DNA of 64,000 bases. Source: Vibrio splendidus. Lineage in GTDB: Bacteria; Pseudomonadota; Gammaproteobacteria; Enterobacterales; Vibrionaceae. The stretch is from the NCBI RefSeq assembly GCF_001557875.1, contig NZ_LNRF01000001.1:1612001-1676000 (forward strand), given 5' to 3'. The translations under genes were made by a program, and so were the position numbers. The notes below the pieces were generated by a model that worked only from the letters and a program-made list of their open reading frames with translations, was not told the origin of the DNA and did no database searches. Shown here one piece after another: positions 1 to 8,853 of the stretch. How positions within the stretch are numbered: the first letter of the stretch is position 1; every line of letters starts with the position of its first letter.

Positions 1-917
1 ACCATGCCACGCTGATAAATCGTCGCGATTCTGCCAAGCTGCATCAATGGCATAGCGAGTAAAACCGAGTAAGTTAGGAAAGCGGTTATCTCACCAAGTG
101 TGAGTTCCTGCCTCATCAGCATGAAACCACCCAGACCAAGAATGATAATTTTCATCAGGTCATTGGCATAATCGAGCACCGGCATAAAGAAGACTTGAAT
201 GCGAGTGATCTTAAGGCGACATTCAAGCAGTAGCTGATTGAGCTTTTCGGTTTCCGCCTTCACCCAAGGTGACATCTGCTGGCTTTTAATCAGATCAATC
301 CCGGATAAATAGCTCATCAATTGCGCAGACAAGTTTTGCAGCCGCTTCATATGCTCTAAATGCAGCGTTTTCATACGCTTGAAGCCCACACGGAAAATCA
401 CAAAAGCGATTGAGATAGGAATAATCGAATAAAGCGTTAATTCTGGTGAAATACGCCACATGTACAGAGGCGTCAGCGACAGTGCTAACAACGCATTAAA
501 GAACTGCAGGAAGCCGACACCAAACATTAAACGAATACCGCTCAGATCATTGTTGATGATTGAGATCAAGCGACCAGAAGCAAAGCGTTCGTGAAAACTG
601 CTTGGTAAGCGGTTTAGCTTTTGTAAAAGGGTACTTTTAAGCGCAGCCTCTGTAATTCGTCCCGGATTAAGCGCATAAATACGAGACAAAATTCTCACCA
701 CAACCATGGCAACCGACATACCGACCACAATCCAAACATAGGTTTGAAGCTGTTGGTGGCCAGTGGAAGAGGCATCATCAATCAAATCTATCGCCAATTG
801 GATATAACGAGGGATCTCTACTTGTAACCAGTTGACGAGAAAGATGAACACAATCGCCAACAAGTACGAGGTGCGATTCATGCGCAGATAATGGGCAATA
901 AACTGTCTTTTATTCAT
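1..917 (-). CDS. ABC transporter permease/ATP-binding protein, 5' part (cut by window edge)
   Basis: The gene reads leftwards from an ATG at 917 and runs off the left edge, leaving about 305 N-terminal residues. They form a transmembrane domain of the ABC exporter type: hydrophobic spans near residues 18-32, 58-75, 133-180 and 245-300, separated by charged loops. The segment around residues 113-122 (FHERFASGRL) fits the conserved cytoplasmic loop of MdlA/MsbA-type half transporters. The ATPase domain would lie outside the window. The substrate cannot be told; multidrug or lipid export is the usual role in this family. Confidence 0.85.
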   Translation of the reverse strand, partial: MNKRQFIAHYLRMNRTSYLLAIVFIFLVNWLQVEIPRYIQLAIDLIDDASSTGHQQLQTYVWIVVGMSVAMVVVRILSRIYALNPGRITEAALKSTLLQKLNRLPSSFHERFASGRLISIINNDLSGIRLMFGVGFLQFFNALLALSLTPLYMWRISPELTLYSIIPISIAFVIFRVGFKRMKTLHLEHMKRLQNLSAQLMSYLSGIDLIKSQQMSPWVKAETEKLNQLLLECRLKITRIQVFFMPVLDYANDLMKIIILGLGGFMLMRQELTLGEITAFLTYSVLLAMPLMQLGRIATIYQRGM

Positions 918-1088
918 AGTATTCTTTGTTTGGGGCAGGCTCACAGCGAGATTTAGCGATCTGACCGGGCAGTTAAACTAGATAGGGCCATCGCTGAGTA
1001 AAGATACATCAAAAACACCTAGTTGACAATATCAACCACATTCAGTAATTAGTTACCGTTATTACATTTTAGCATTGCTAGAAACAAC

Positions 1089-1112
1089 TTTGCCGCCAAA
1101 AGTGGCGGCAAA
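1089..1112 (-). terminator. GC-rich hairpin downstream of the NUDIX gene
   Basis: A near-perfect stem (TTTGCCGCCA against TGGCGGCAAA) with a tiny loop lies 37 bases past the stop of the NUDIX gene. The U-tract is poor, so it may be a weak terminator or only an mRNA 3'-end stabiliser. Confidence 0.4.
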
Positions 1113-1148
1113 TAAATAGCTTAACAGGCTTGGGGCTGTTGATAACGG

Positions 1149-1667
1149 CTAAAGCATCTCTTTGGCAATCAAATGCAGCAAAAAGGTTTCACGTTCAATA
1201 CTCATCCCCTTCTTAGGGCTCTCTGCCATCGTCTTTTCGTTATGAGCGATCGCTTCATGGATATTCATCCACACCGGTTTCATCCCGTTTTTCACTTCAT
1301 AATCTTCGTAAGCCGTTTCACCAAGCTCACGATCAATCTTGCATGAGTAGCAGTAAGAAATCATGTGCATCATATCCGCATCGTCTTTGTACCAAGGACG
1401 AAACTCTTCAAAAATGCCGAACGGCTTGATGCTATGGATATTCTTCGCGCCAGTCTCTTCTTCGAGTTCACGAACCATACCTGCGATCACATCTTCCCCT
1501 TCATCCAAACCACCACCAGGAATGGTGTAGTCGTGATAACGCTCTGTATACAGCATCAGAATGTCTTCACCATCTAACACAATGGCACGGGCAGCGTTGC
1601 GCTTATAGACCGTTTTATTGTCTAGATGGTCGATATCAGGGTGGATGGTTGTTTTTAGGTGTCTCAT
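1149..1667 (-). CDS. NUDIX hydrolase
   Basis: The 172-residue protein has an intact Nudix box at about residues 51-73: G-x5-E-x7-RELEEETGA. This gives the Mg2+-binding helix that cleaves nucleoside diphosphates linked to another group. The N-terminal half carries the usual beta strands (RNAARAIVLDGEDILMLYTE). The substrate cannot be predicted from the motif; ADP-ribose, dNTPs and NADH are all possible in the family. The gene stands alone, with a hairpin after it and 300 bp of non-coding DNA before it. The start is the first in-frame ATG; its ribosome binding site is weak. Confidence 0.88.
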   Translation of the reverse strand: MRHLKTTIHPDIDHLDNKTVYKRNAARAIVLDGEDILMLYTERYHDYTIPGGGLDEGEDVIAGMVRELEEETGAKNIHSIKPFGIFEEFRPWYKDDADMMHMISYCYSCKIDRELGETAYEDYEVKNGMKPVWMNIHEAIAHNEKTMAESPKKGMSIERETFLLHLIAKEML

Positions 1668-1969
1668 GATTCTGACTGCTCTACTGAATTTGGCGGCATC
1701 ATATCATAATCATCAATAGATTCGAGGTTCACAACCGCCAACCAGGACTGATCGGACGGGGATATTCCAACGGTAACTTGAATCCACTTAGCTTGATCTA
1801 ACACTCAAAAAATCGTTAAACATAAAGAAATATCAACCTATTTCAATATCTTGACCAAATTAGGACAACCTTTTCTGAAATCTAAAATATACTAATTTCA
1901 TAGAGCTTCTCATTTGGTTCTGTAGAACTTAACGCATTCGATTATAGAGTTATCACGTAGGAGATAGAC
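1668..1969. other. Divergent intergenic region, no clear element
   Basis: This AT-rich region separates the divergent NUDIX and lipoprotein genes and must hold both promoters. I see no riboswitch, repeat or well-matched operator. GGAGATAG just before 1970 is the ribosome binding site of the lipoprotein gene. Confidence 0.5.
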
Positions 1970-2224
1970 ATGAAGAAAATTGGTTTGATGGCTGTATGTG
2001 CCGTTGTATTAGGCGGTTGTGCAAACGACTATGCAGAATATAGCGAAGGCCAACGTGTTTCAGTCGCTAACCCAGCAGCGGTTTATTGTGTTCAACAGGA
2101 CGGTGAATTAGACACGGTGACTGAAAACAATCAACGTACAACTTACTGTGTATTCGATGACGGCGAGCGCATTGAACAGTGGGAGTACTACCGCAATAAC
2201 CATGAGCAAGAAACTGAAAAGTAA
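1970..2224 (+). CDS. Small lipoprotein, DUF333 type
   Basis: The 84-residue precursor has a lipoprotein signal peptide (MKKIGLMAVCAVVLGGC) with lipobox LGGC, so Cys17 is the predicted lipidated residue. The mature part carries the short pattern ANPAAVYCVQQDGEL...TTYCVFDDG with paired cysteines, as in the DUF333 family of small envelope proteins sometimes labelled putative hemolysin. No activity can be assigned. A good GGAG ribosome binding site precedes the ATG. Confidence 0.8.
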   Translation: MKKIGLMAVCAVVLGGCANDYAEYSEGQRVSVANPAAVYCVQQDGELDTVTENNQRTTYCVFDDGERIEQWEYYRNNHEQETEK

Positions 2225-2436
2225 TCACTTCTATTACAAGTTTCCAATCTCAAAGCTGTAAAACCCTCCCCCTAAAAATTCAATTATGTTACGTAAACTG
2301 TCTGCCATAAGGTAGCGGTTTACCGTACACACACACCAATTGAACACCGTTTTATTCCTGACACAACTCTGACATTAGCCTAATCTAGACCGATAGAATG
2401 CCTGCCTGTTACAAATATTTACAAGTAGTGTTGATT

Positions 2437-3114
2437 ATGAAAATACAAACAAAATCGAAAGAACAAACTCAGATGTCACTTGAGATACCAGAGTTCAACC
2501 TATCTCAGTCGACCTCTGCGGTAATCTATAAACGCTGTCAAACAGCACTGGTAGTTTTAGCGATTGGTTTTATAGTCAACCTTGCAATCCGCATTGATTT
2601 CGTTTTCTTGAGTGGAAGAATCGGTGAAAATTCAGTCACTGAAATGCTACAGCAATTTCTTTTAATCGTATCTTCTGGCGCATTTGCTTACCTCGCTAAA
2701 AAACGTCCTGAGGTAAAGCATGCCGCTATGTTAATCAGCGCATTTTTCGCCGTAATGTTCATCCGAGAATTAGATTATTGGTTTGACATGATCGTACATG
2801 GCGCTTGGGTTGTCCCTGCCCTATTGGTTGCTGGTAGCGCAATTTTCTATGCGATTAAAAACGGTAAACGAACCATTGATCAGCTTGCGCTTATTCTTGC
2901 ATCCCCACACATGAACATGCTGATTACTGGTGTTATGCTTTTACTTGTTTTCTCTCGCTTATTTGGCATGGGTAGTTTTTGGCATGGCGTAATGGGAGAA
3001 CATTATATAAGTAATGTTAAGACCATCGCAGAAGAAGGCACTGAGCTTCTAGCTTACTGTTTGATTGCCTTTGCGAGCTTAAAGACCGTTATTGGCATCA
3101 CGAGAAATAAATAA
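2437..3114 (+). CDS. Integral membrane protein of unknown function
   Basis: The 225-residue protein has a polar N-terminus of about 35 residues and then five or six hydrophobic segments. A conserved-looking motif, EEGTELLAYC, precedes the last span. An upstream in-frame ATG at 2398 would add 13 residues, but a possible -35/-10 pair (CTGACA near 2369, TAGAAT near 2394) overlaps it, so I prefer the ATG at 2437. I do not recognise the family well enough to name a function. It ends 4 bases before the convergent gene at 3119. Confidence 0.65.
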   Translation: MKIQTKSKEQTQMSLEIPEFNLSQSTSAVIYKRCQTALVVLAIGFIVNLAIRIDFVFLSGRIGENSVTEMLQQFLLIVSSGAFAYLAKKRPEVKHAAMLISAFFAVMFIRELDYWFDMIVHGAWVVPALLVAGSAIFYAIKNGKRTIDQLALILASPHMNMLITGVMLLLVFSRLFGMGSFWHGVMGEHYISNVKTIAEEGTELLAYCLIAFASLKTVIGITRNK

Positions 3115-3118
3115 TCAC

Positions 3119-3997
3119 CTATCGCCACCAGCGATGTGTGTGATCCGATTCCGGGTCTAAATAACGATTCAATAAAGTCAGGTTAGTATCTAGTAGAGCT
3201 AGGTATTCCCTGACTTTTTTTATGTCTGTACCCACTGAAGTATACCGGATACAGCGCTCCAATACTGGGAGTAAACTCTCCACAATGCCAAAGTCAGATG
3301 AACGCCCAACGAGTTCCTTTGCGACTATCAATGCTTCCAAAGATAGTCTTTCTGGCTCTCGTCTAACCAACTCTAAATCTCGCTTAAATGCGCCCGCACA
3401 AACACCTTCAAGATAAACTCGGTAGGTCGTCAGTACATCCATCAATAAAAACAATTGCCCTTGAGCACTTTGATGAGGATATGCCACCGCAACATGAGCC
3501 TCTAACTGGCAATCTATCTGTAAATCTACTCCAAGTGCTGAACACTTCTCGACGAGAACTTTGAGCAAACCTTGCTCGTCCATGAGCGATTGAATCTCGA
3601 ATATACGTTGTAAGTGGTAGTCATTAGAAACGAATGTCACCTTCACACTCTGCCCGCGAGTAAACAGCCCGCTTGCAATCATCTCTGAGGCCAAGTTCTG
3701 AATGTTCTCGACAGTATTGGTCGAATGCTGCTCAAGTAAAATCGATCCTAAGGAGAACGGATGTTCACGCTGCTTTTCAAGCTTTCTAAAATACTGGTGC
3801 ATCGCATCGGCTTCTGAGAGGGTTTGCCCTTTTGTGATCCCACCACAGAATGCAACGGCAGTTTGCTGATTCGACTCTTCGACCAAAGGCTCCACCAGAT
3901 ACTTAACTAAAGCATCAACTCGACTGATTCCTTCATCAGTCAATTTATTCTCATTAAGTCGCTTACCCAGCACAATAAGGAGGTGATTAATGCTCAT
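3119..3997 (-). CDS. YdcF-like (DUF218) protein
   Basis: Residues about 5-190 match the DUF218 fold of YdcF/SanA/ElyC: an N-terminal strand LLIVLGKRL, a GGITKGQTLSEADAM segment, STNTVENIQNLASEM and the strand VTFVSNDYHLQRI. YdcF binds S-adenosylmethionine in vitro and ElyC acts in envelope biogenesis, but the family has no settled activity. This copy has no membrane segment and has an extra helical C-terminal region of about 100 residues, so a cytosolic role is likely. It is transcribed divergently from the serine deaminase gene. Confidence 0.7.
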   Translation of the reverse strand: MSINHLLIVLGKRLNENKLTDEGISRVDALVKYLVEPLVEESNQQTAVAFCGGITKGQTLSEADAMHQYFRKLEKQREHPFSLGSILLEQHSTNTVENIQNLASEMIASGLFTRGQSVKVTFVSNDYHLQRIFEIQSLMDEQGLLKVLVEKCSALGVDLQIDCQLEAHVAVAYPHQSAQGQLFLLMDVLTTYRVYLEGVCAGAFKRDLELVRREPERLSLEALIVAKELVGRSSDFGIVESLLPVLERCIRYTSVGTDIKKVREYLALLDTNLTLLNRYLDPESDHTHRWWR

Positions 3998-4335
3998 TTT
4001 ATGTTCAAGTCTCGTTTTGGGGATTAGATGAAGTGAATTATGTATACAATACTTGTTAACAAAAGTATTTTGAAATTCTTATATGTTGCTCGCAATAATG
4101 CTCACTATTGATAGCAACACCTTAGGTCATACAAGAATAGACGTGTCGCTTTAAAGCAAACATAGCACGCTCTTGTATTTCAGCGCTCTATGCTTGTTAG
4201 CATGAGTCGATAAAAGAGCCGTTTCAATCAATGATTACGCTCAATCACGAATAGGTTCACTCAAAGAAGTGGAACTAACTAAATATAAATTTTACACAGA
4301 GTTCGTTCATCGAACCGTCTTCACAGGAAGTTACT
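3998..4335. other. Long leader/promoter region upstream of serine deaminase
   Basis: This 338 bp non-coding region contains several stem-loops on the + strand: 4085-4118 (GTTGCT/AGCAAC with inner CAATA/TATTG), a short ATGCT/AGCAT stem near 4190 and GTTCG/CGAAC just before the ribosome binding site. TGTATACAAT near 4040 resembles a -10 element. No known riboswitch class fits. The start-proximal hairpin could affect translation of sdaA. Confidence 0.4.
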
Positions 4336-5706
4336 ATGCTGTCTATTTTTGATATCTACAAAATTGGAGTTGGGCCGTCCAGCTCCCACACAAATGGACC
4401 AATGATCGCTGGGTTTAATTTTACCAAAAAAATTGATGCTCAACTTAAGCAAGTGAAGCGTATTCAAATAGACTTATACGGCTCGTTATCATTGACAGGT
4501 ATTGGTCACCACACAGACAGAGCGACCTTATTAGGTTTGCTAGGTAACCGCCCCGACACCATTAAAATTACCAGCGCTAACCAAGCAATGCGTAAGGCGA
4601 TTGAAGACAAATCTCTGTTGGTTAGCGGTAAACATGAAATTCATTTCGATGTAGAAAGCGACCTACTCTTCCACAAAACCAACCTTCCATTGCATGAAAA
4701 TGGCATGACTATCTCTGCCTTTGACGCAAGCGGTAGCCTTCTGGATATGGAAACATACTACTCTATCGGTGGTGGTTTCATTGCAACCGCTGATGAGCTA
4801 CAAAACGGCAAGCAAGAAGCAGAAACACAAGTTGAATTCCCTTTTACTTCTGCCGACCAATTACTTGAATTGTCTGAACAACAAGGGCTTAGCCTTGGTG
4901 GCTTAATCCTCCGTAATGAAGTGTCTTTCCAAGACATGGATATGATTGACCAGAAAGCCGACCAAATTTGGAAGGTGATGTCTCTGTGTATGCAGCGTGG
5001 CTTTGACACCGAAGGCATTCTTGATGGCGGCCTAGAAGTAACGCGTCGAGCACCTGCTCTTTTGAAAAAGCTTGAAGCAAATGCCTCGATTGAAAACGAT
5101 CCAATGGAGATCATGGATTGGATTAACCTATTTGCCTTTGCCGTGAGTGAAGAGAATGCAGCAGGTGGCCAGGTGGTCACATCACCTACTAATGGTGCTG
5201 CTGGCGTTATTCCTGCAGTATTAATGTACTACCATCGCTTCATCAAAGAACTAGACACTAAACAGCTTAAAGACTTCTTAGCAGTCTCTGGCGCAATCGG
5301 CATTTTATACAAAACCAACGCTTCGATTTCTGGCGCAGAGGTAGGTTGTCAGGGTGAAGTCGGCGTATCTTCATCAATGGCCGCTGCAGGCCTAACTGCC
5401 CTGCGTGGCGGTAGCAACGAACAAATTTGTATTGCAGCTGAGATCGCGATGGAACACTCACTGGGCATGACATGTGATCCGATCGGTGGCCTTGTACAAG
5501 TACCATGCATCGAACGTAACGCAATGGGTGCAATGAAAGCGATCAATGCATCGCGCATGGCATTGAAACGTACCAGCAAGTGTCTTATCTCGTTAGACAA
5601 GGTTATCGAAACCATGTATCAAACAGGTAAAGACATGAACAAGAAGTACCGTGAAACTTCTCTAGGCGGCCTAGCCGTGATCCACATGGCACCACCTTGT
5701 GAATAA
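4336..5706 (+). CDS. sdaA: L-serine ammonia-lyase, iron-sulfur type
   Basis: The 456-residue protein matches single-chain L-serine deaminases, which convert L-serine to pyruvate and ammonia. The N-terminal signature VGPSSSHTNGPM starts at residue 13. Cys338 (GCQGEVG), Cys380 (GMTCDPIGG) and Cys391 (VPCIERN) are at the positions that hold the catalytic [4Fe-4S] cluster in E. coli SdaA (454 residues). The region TSPTNGAAGVIPAV is also typical. AGGA lies 7 bases before the ATG. The gene is monocistronic, with the MITE-like repeat and then a terminator after it. Confidence 0.96.
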   Translation: MLSIFDIYKIGVGPSSSHTNGPMIAGFNFTKKIDAQLKQVKRIQIDLYGSLSLTGIGHHTDRATLLGLLGNRPDTIKITSANQAMRKAIEDKSLLVSGKHEIHFDVESDLLFHKTNLPLHENGMTISAFDASGSLLDMETYYSIGGGFIATADELQNGKQEAETQVEFPFTSADQLLELSEQQGLSLGGLILRNEVSFQDMDMIDQKADQIWKVMSLCMQRGFDTEGILDGGLEVTRRAPALLKKLEANASIENDPMEIMDWINLFAFAVSEENAAGGQVVTSPTNGAAGVIPAVLMYYHRFIKELDTKQLKDFLAVSGAIGILYKTNASISGAEVGCQGEVGVSSSMAAAGLTALRGGSNEQICIAAEIAMEHSLGMTCDPIGGLVQVPCIERNAMGAMKAINASRMALKRTSKCLISLDKVIETMYQTGKDMNKKYRETSLGGLAVIHMAPPCE

Positions 5707-5712
5707 CCGCGA

Positions 5713-5874
5713 ATACCAATCACAGTAAGTAAGTGATCATAAATAGCGCAGGAAAAAAGCTCAAGAACAAGGCGGAAATTTTCGATAAGTAGTTATTCTA
5801 CAATCAAAATTTCTAACGCAGTTATTGAGCGTTTTAACCAGCTAGGATGACCAGTTATTTGCTACGATTGGTAT
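5713..5874. repeat. MITE-like repeat with imperfect terminal inverted repeats
   Basis: This 162 bp element begins ATACCAATCACAGTAAG and ends with the inverted counterpart, whose reverse complement starts ATACCAATCGTAGCAAAT; about 28 bases at each end pair imperfectly. It has no ORF and sits just after the sdaA stop codon. This architecture is that of a non-autonomous miniature element or a mobile intergenic palindrome. Similar AT-rich ACCAATC-bounded repeats recur in Vibrio genomes as far as I recall. I found no second copy in the window. Confidence 0.7.
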
Positions 5875-5941
5875 AAAACACGAGTGGAGAAAGCCTCTAT
5901 AGAGACGGCATTCTTGTAAACTTAGTTTTCAATATATCAAC

Positions 5942-5969
5942 AAAGCCAGCCGCCAAGCTGGCTTTTTTA
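5942..5969 (+). terminator. Rho-independent terminator after sdaA and the repeat
   Basis: The stem AAAGCCAGC/GCTGGCTTT with a CGCCAA loop is followed by a run of T residues. Confidence 0.85.
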
Positions 5970-6283
5970 TTGGCTAAAGCCCAGCAGCCAATTGAAAGTG
6001 ATACTCACCCAAAATAACTTACAGAATGGTTATCTCTAACTTTCCCTTTATTAGTTCATTACTTAGCCGCAAATGATGGCGGCTAAATTTTAAACCGTTA
6101 TGCATCCAACAGCAAAATCTAACGTTGCAAATTTCATTCATGAGAAATATGAATGAACTCATAAGAAAAGATATATCGAGTAAAGTTCTGTTTGGGATGG
6201 ATGTTTCAGTTTATGTATTACTGCTAATGATATTATAATTGGGTAATTACACTACATATTAATACAAATGTGAGAATAAAATA
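5970..6283. promoter_or_regulatory. Promoter region of the POT-type transporter, with inverted repeats
   Basis: Two symmetric elements stand out. TTAGCCGC/GCGGCTAA (6063-6086) is a hairpin followed by ATTTT. TTCATTCAT/ATGAATGAA (6133-6157) is a perfect 9-bp inverted repeat with a 7-bp gap, the size of a dimeric regulator site. The rest is AT-rich. The regulator is unknown. Confidence 0.45.
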
Positions 6284-7762
6284 ATGTGGAATAGATTAAA
6301 CAAATCAATGATGTTCTGCCAAATGATGTTCGGACTTTCGTTCTATGGCGTCATGGTGATCTTGACTCGTTTCTTCCTTGAAGATCTGAACTACAATGAA
6401 GCCGACACCATGATGGTTGTTGGTGCTTTCTCTGCAATCGGACCGCTATTTGCTATCGCAGGTGGCTTTATCGCCGACAAATTCTTAGGTGCTTATCGTT
6501 CTTTAACCATCGCTTTTCTGGGATTCGCGAGTGGTTACGTTTTACTGGTACTAGGCGCTGCAGCAACCAATGTGCCTATGGCGTTGTGTGGTATTGCGTT
6601 AGCAAGTTATGCACGTGGTTTGATGTCCCCTTCTTACCCAAGTCTTTACAAACGCACGTTCAAAACTCAAGAAGATTTTGAGAACTGCTACCCAATAAAC
6701 TACTCAGTAAACAATATTGGTGCTCTGCTAGGTCAATACTTATTCCCAATGCTAGTGCTTGTTGTTGGTTTCCACGGTGGTTTCCTTCTTTCTGCTATTC
6801 TAGCGGGTGCGGCGCTTCTGATGATGATCTTTGTTCGCAAAGGTCTTGTTGAAGCAAGTGCAGAAATCGATCAACAACCAGTAAGTACGAAAAACTGGGC
6901 AGCCTTCCTTGGTCTTTCTGCCGCTATGATTGGCTTGGTATTCTTCATGTTCTCTAACATGGATATTGGCCAAAACATCGTATACGCAATTGGCGGTGCA
7001 GCGATCATCTACTTTGTTTCTTTGATGATGAAATCGAAGAAATCAGACATGCTTAAAATGGGCACAATCTTAATCATCACATTCCTGACAACATGTTTCT
7101 TCGTGTACTACGGCCAGATGATGACATCGATGACAATGGTAGCGATCAACACAATGCGTGGTGACCTATTCGGCTTCATCCCTGTAGCACCTGAAGCTTC
7201 GATGGCAATGAACCCTCTATGGTGTATGGTTGCAGGCCCAATCATCGCGGGTATCTTCTCTAACCTAGAAAAGAAAAACATTAACTTCTCTACTGCAACC
7301 AAAGTAGGTTTCTCGTTCATCCTTACGGCTATCGCTTTCGGTATCCTTACGATGGCAGTAACGACAGTTGGTGATGATGTTCTGATCCGCCCAGAAATAT
7401 TCTTAGCGATTCACTTCTTCCTAGCATTTGGTGAAGTGATTGTAGGCTCAATGGTTGTAGCCTTCATCCTGTCTGTTGCACCTAAGCACATCGAGAACTT
7501 CTCTGTAAGTTTGTTCTCGGTTGCTATCGCACTATCAGGCATCGTTGGTGCCGTATTCTCAACGTCTATTGCACTAGAGAAAGGTCAAGAGATCACACAA
7601 GAGATCGTACAAACGGTTTACGGTGACTACTTCCAAATGCTGACTGTTCTTGCGGTGGTGATGGTAGGTATCGCAATGGCTGCATCTTTCATTATTCGTA
7701 AGATGCTAGAAGCTGCAAAAGCTGCTGATGAAACCATTCAACTAGAAGAAGCAAACAGCTAA
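6284..7762 (+). CDS. POT/PTR-family major facilitator transporter, atypical
   Basis: The 492-residue protein has about 12-14 hydrophobic spans. GGFIADKFLGAYRS, at about residues 63-76, is the cytoplasmic loop signature of proton-coupled oligopeptide transporters (POT family). The family's TM1 signature ExxERFxYYG, which couples protons, is replaced here by QMMFGLSFYG, so a dipeptide symporter call would be unsafe. The substrate is unknown. It is a single gene with its own terminator. A possible operator palindrome lies upstream at 6133-6157. Confidence 0.75.
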   Translation: MWNRLNKSMMFCQMMFGLSFYGVMVILTRFFLEDLNYNEADTMMVVGAFSAIGPLFAIAGGFIADKFLGAYRSLTIAFLGFASGYVLLVLGAAATNVPMALCGIALASYARGLMSPSYPSLYKRTFKTQEDFENCYPINYSVNNIGALLGQYLFPMLVLVVGFHGGFLLSAILAGAALLMMIFVRKGLVEASAEIDQQPVSTKNWAAFLGLSAAMIGLVFFMFSNMDIGQNIVYAIGGAAIIYFVSLMMKSKKSDMLKMGTILIITFLTTCFFVYYGQMMTSMTMVAINTMRGDLFGFIPVAPEASMAMNPLWCMVAGPIIAGIFSNLEKKNINFSTATKVGFSFILTAIAFGILTMAVTTVGDDVLIRPEIFLAIHFFLAFGEVIVGSMVVAFILSVAPKHIENFSVSLFSVAIALSGIVGAVFSTSIALEKGQEITQEIVQTVYGDYFQMLTVLAVVMVGIAMAASFIIRKMLEAAKAADETIQLEEANS

Positions 7763-7792
7763 AACACTGTTATTCAGAAAGCTATTCATCCA

Positions 7793-7820
7793 GCCCTTTA
7801 GTTTACTAAAGGGCTTTTTC
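7793..7820 (+). terminator. Rho-independent terminator after the transporter
   Basis: Stem GCCCTTTA/TAAAGGGC with a short loop, followed by TTTTTC. Confidence 0.9.
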
Positions 7821-7886
7821 GTTGATAATAGTTAGCGATATAAGCAGAACAATTTTGATTAAATTGCACTTGTGTAAATTACAGTA

Positions 7887-7904
7887 AATGATAATTATTA
7901 GTAT
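7887..7904 (+). promoter_or_regulatory. Fur box upstream of the siderophore-interacting protein gene
   Basis: TGATAATTATTAGTA at 7889-7903 matches the 7-1-7 Fur consensus TGATAAT-N-ATTATCA at 12 of 14 positions. It lies 58 bp before the start codon at 7962, which suggests repression by iron-loaded Fur. Confidence 0.8.
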
Positions 7905-7961
7905 TGAGTGTTTTCTGGCTCAGGATTATTATGTGGGCATCAAAATCTAAGAGAGCCTTAT

Positions 7962-8744
7962 ATGAGCAAGCCTAGTCCTATCACATTAACCGTTACTCAA
8001 ACCTCAACCATTACTCCAAACATGCAGCGTATTACGTTTAGCGGTGAGGGATTATGTAAGTACCCAGCTGAATGTGTAGGCGGCTACATCAAGCTTCTAT
8101 TCTCGCCGCTCGGCACCACCGACTTGAGCCTGTTGAACGAAGGCGAACGCCCAACCATGCGCACCTACACCATTCGCCACTACAACCCTGTAGAAAAATT
8201 TATCGAAGTCGATTTCGTTCGCCATATCACTAAAGATTTGCAATGTGGCTTTGCTGCGAGATGGGCAATGAACGCACAAGTAGGTGACACGATTTCAGTG
8301 GCTGGTCCTGGTTTAATTCAAGGACTGAACCTTGAGTCGGATTGGTTCTTCTTAGTGGCAGATATGACCTCACTCCCTGCGCTTTCAGCAAAAGTAAAAA
8401 CACTTCCGGAAAACGTAACAGGTCACGCTGTTATTCAGATCAATTCAGCGGCAGACAAGCAAATACTTGAGGTCCCTGAAGGCATCAAGATCACTTGGTT
8501 AATTGAAGATCAAACGTCAGAAACTCTATCCCAAACGGTTCGCAGCTTAACGTGGTTAGACGGGCAGGTTTCAGTATGGACAGCGTGTGAATTTGAAAGC
8601 ATGCGCGAACTCAGACAATACTTCCGTAACGAAAAAGAAGTAGAAAAAGAGAACATCTACATCAGCAGCTACTGGAAGCGAGGTGTCAGTGAAGATGGGC
8701 ATAAGGTTATCAAACAACAAGATGCTCAATCACTAGCAGACTAA
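7962..8744 (+). CDS. Siderophore-interacting protein (ferric-siderophore reductase, ViuB family)
   Basis: The 260-residue cytoplasmic flavoprotein is of the SIP type, which reduces ferric siderophores after import to release iron. The FAD-binding signature RTYTIRHYNP lies at about residues 64-73, and GPGLIQGLN follows the flavin domain. The C-terminal part (WTACEFESMRELRQYFR, then SSYWKRGVSEDGH) fits the NAD(P)H-binding half. A GTG at 7908 would extend the frame, but GAGAG seven bases before the ATG at 7962 and the Fur box position favour the shorter form. Confidence 0.9.
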   Translation: MSKPSPITLTVTQTSTITPNMQRITFSGEGLCKYPAECVGGYIKLLFSPLGTTDLSLLNEGERPTMRTYTIRHYNPVEKFIEVDFVRHITKDLQCGFAARWAMNAQVGDTISVAGPGLIQGLNLESDWFFLVADMTSLPALSAKVKTLPENVTGHAVIQINSAADKQILEVPEGIKITWLIEDQTSETLSQTVRSLTWLDGQVSVWTACEFESMRELRQYFRNEKEVEKENIYISSYWKRGVSEDGHKVIKQQDAQSLAD

Positions 8745-8781
8745 ACCTGCCACCACATAGCCCGTCTTGAGACCAAATATG

Positions 8782-8822
8782 AAAACGCCCTTAACGATCA
8801 ATACATCGCTAAGGGCGTTTTT
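8782..8822. terminator. Bidirectional terminator between the SIP gene and gntR
   Basis: The long stem AAAACGCCCTTA/TAAGGGCGTTTT is flanked by A- and T-runs and lies between convergent genes, so it can end transcription both ways. Confidence 0.88.
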
Positions 8823-8853
8823 AAATTCGATGAGAGCAAACCAAGGAGTGGGA

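Noticed and set aside
3998..4335. Glycine or other known riboswitch before the serine deaminase gene
   Set aside because: The hairpins do not carry the conserved core of any riboswitch class I can recall, so it was recorded only as a structured leader.
4758..5180. 140-codon open frame on the minus strand within sdaA
   Set aside because: It lies wholly antisense to a well-conserved enzyme gene, has no recognisable domain and no ribosome binding site. Similar antisense frames in gntK, ctaD, dctM and others were left out for the same reason.
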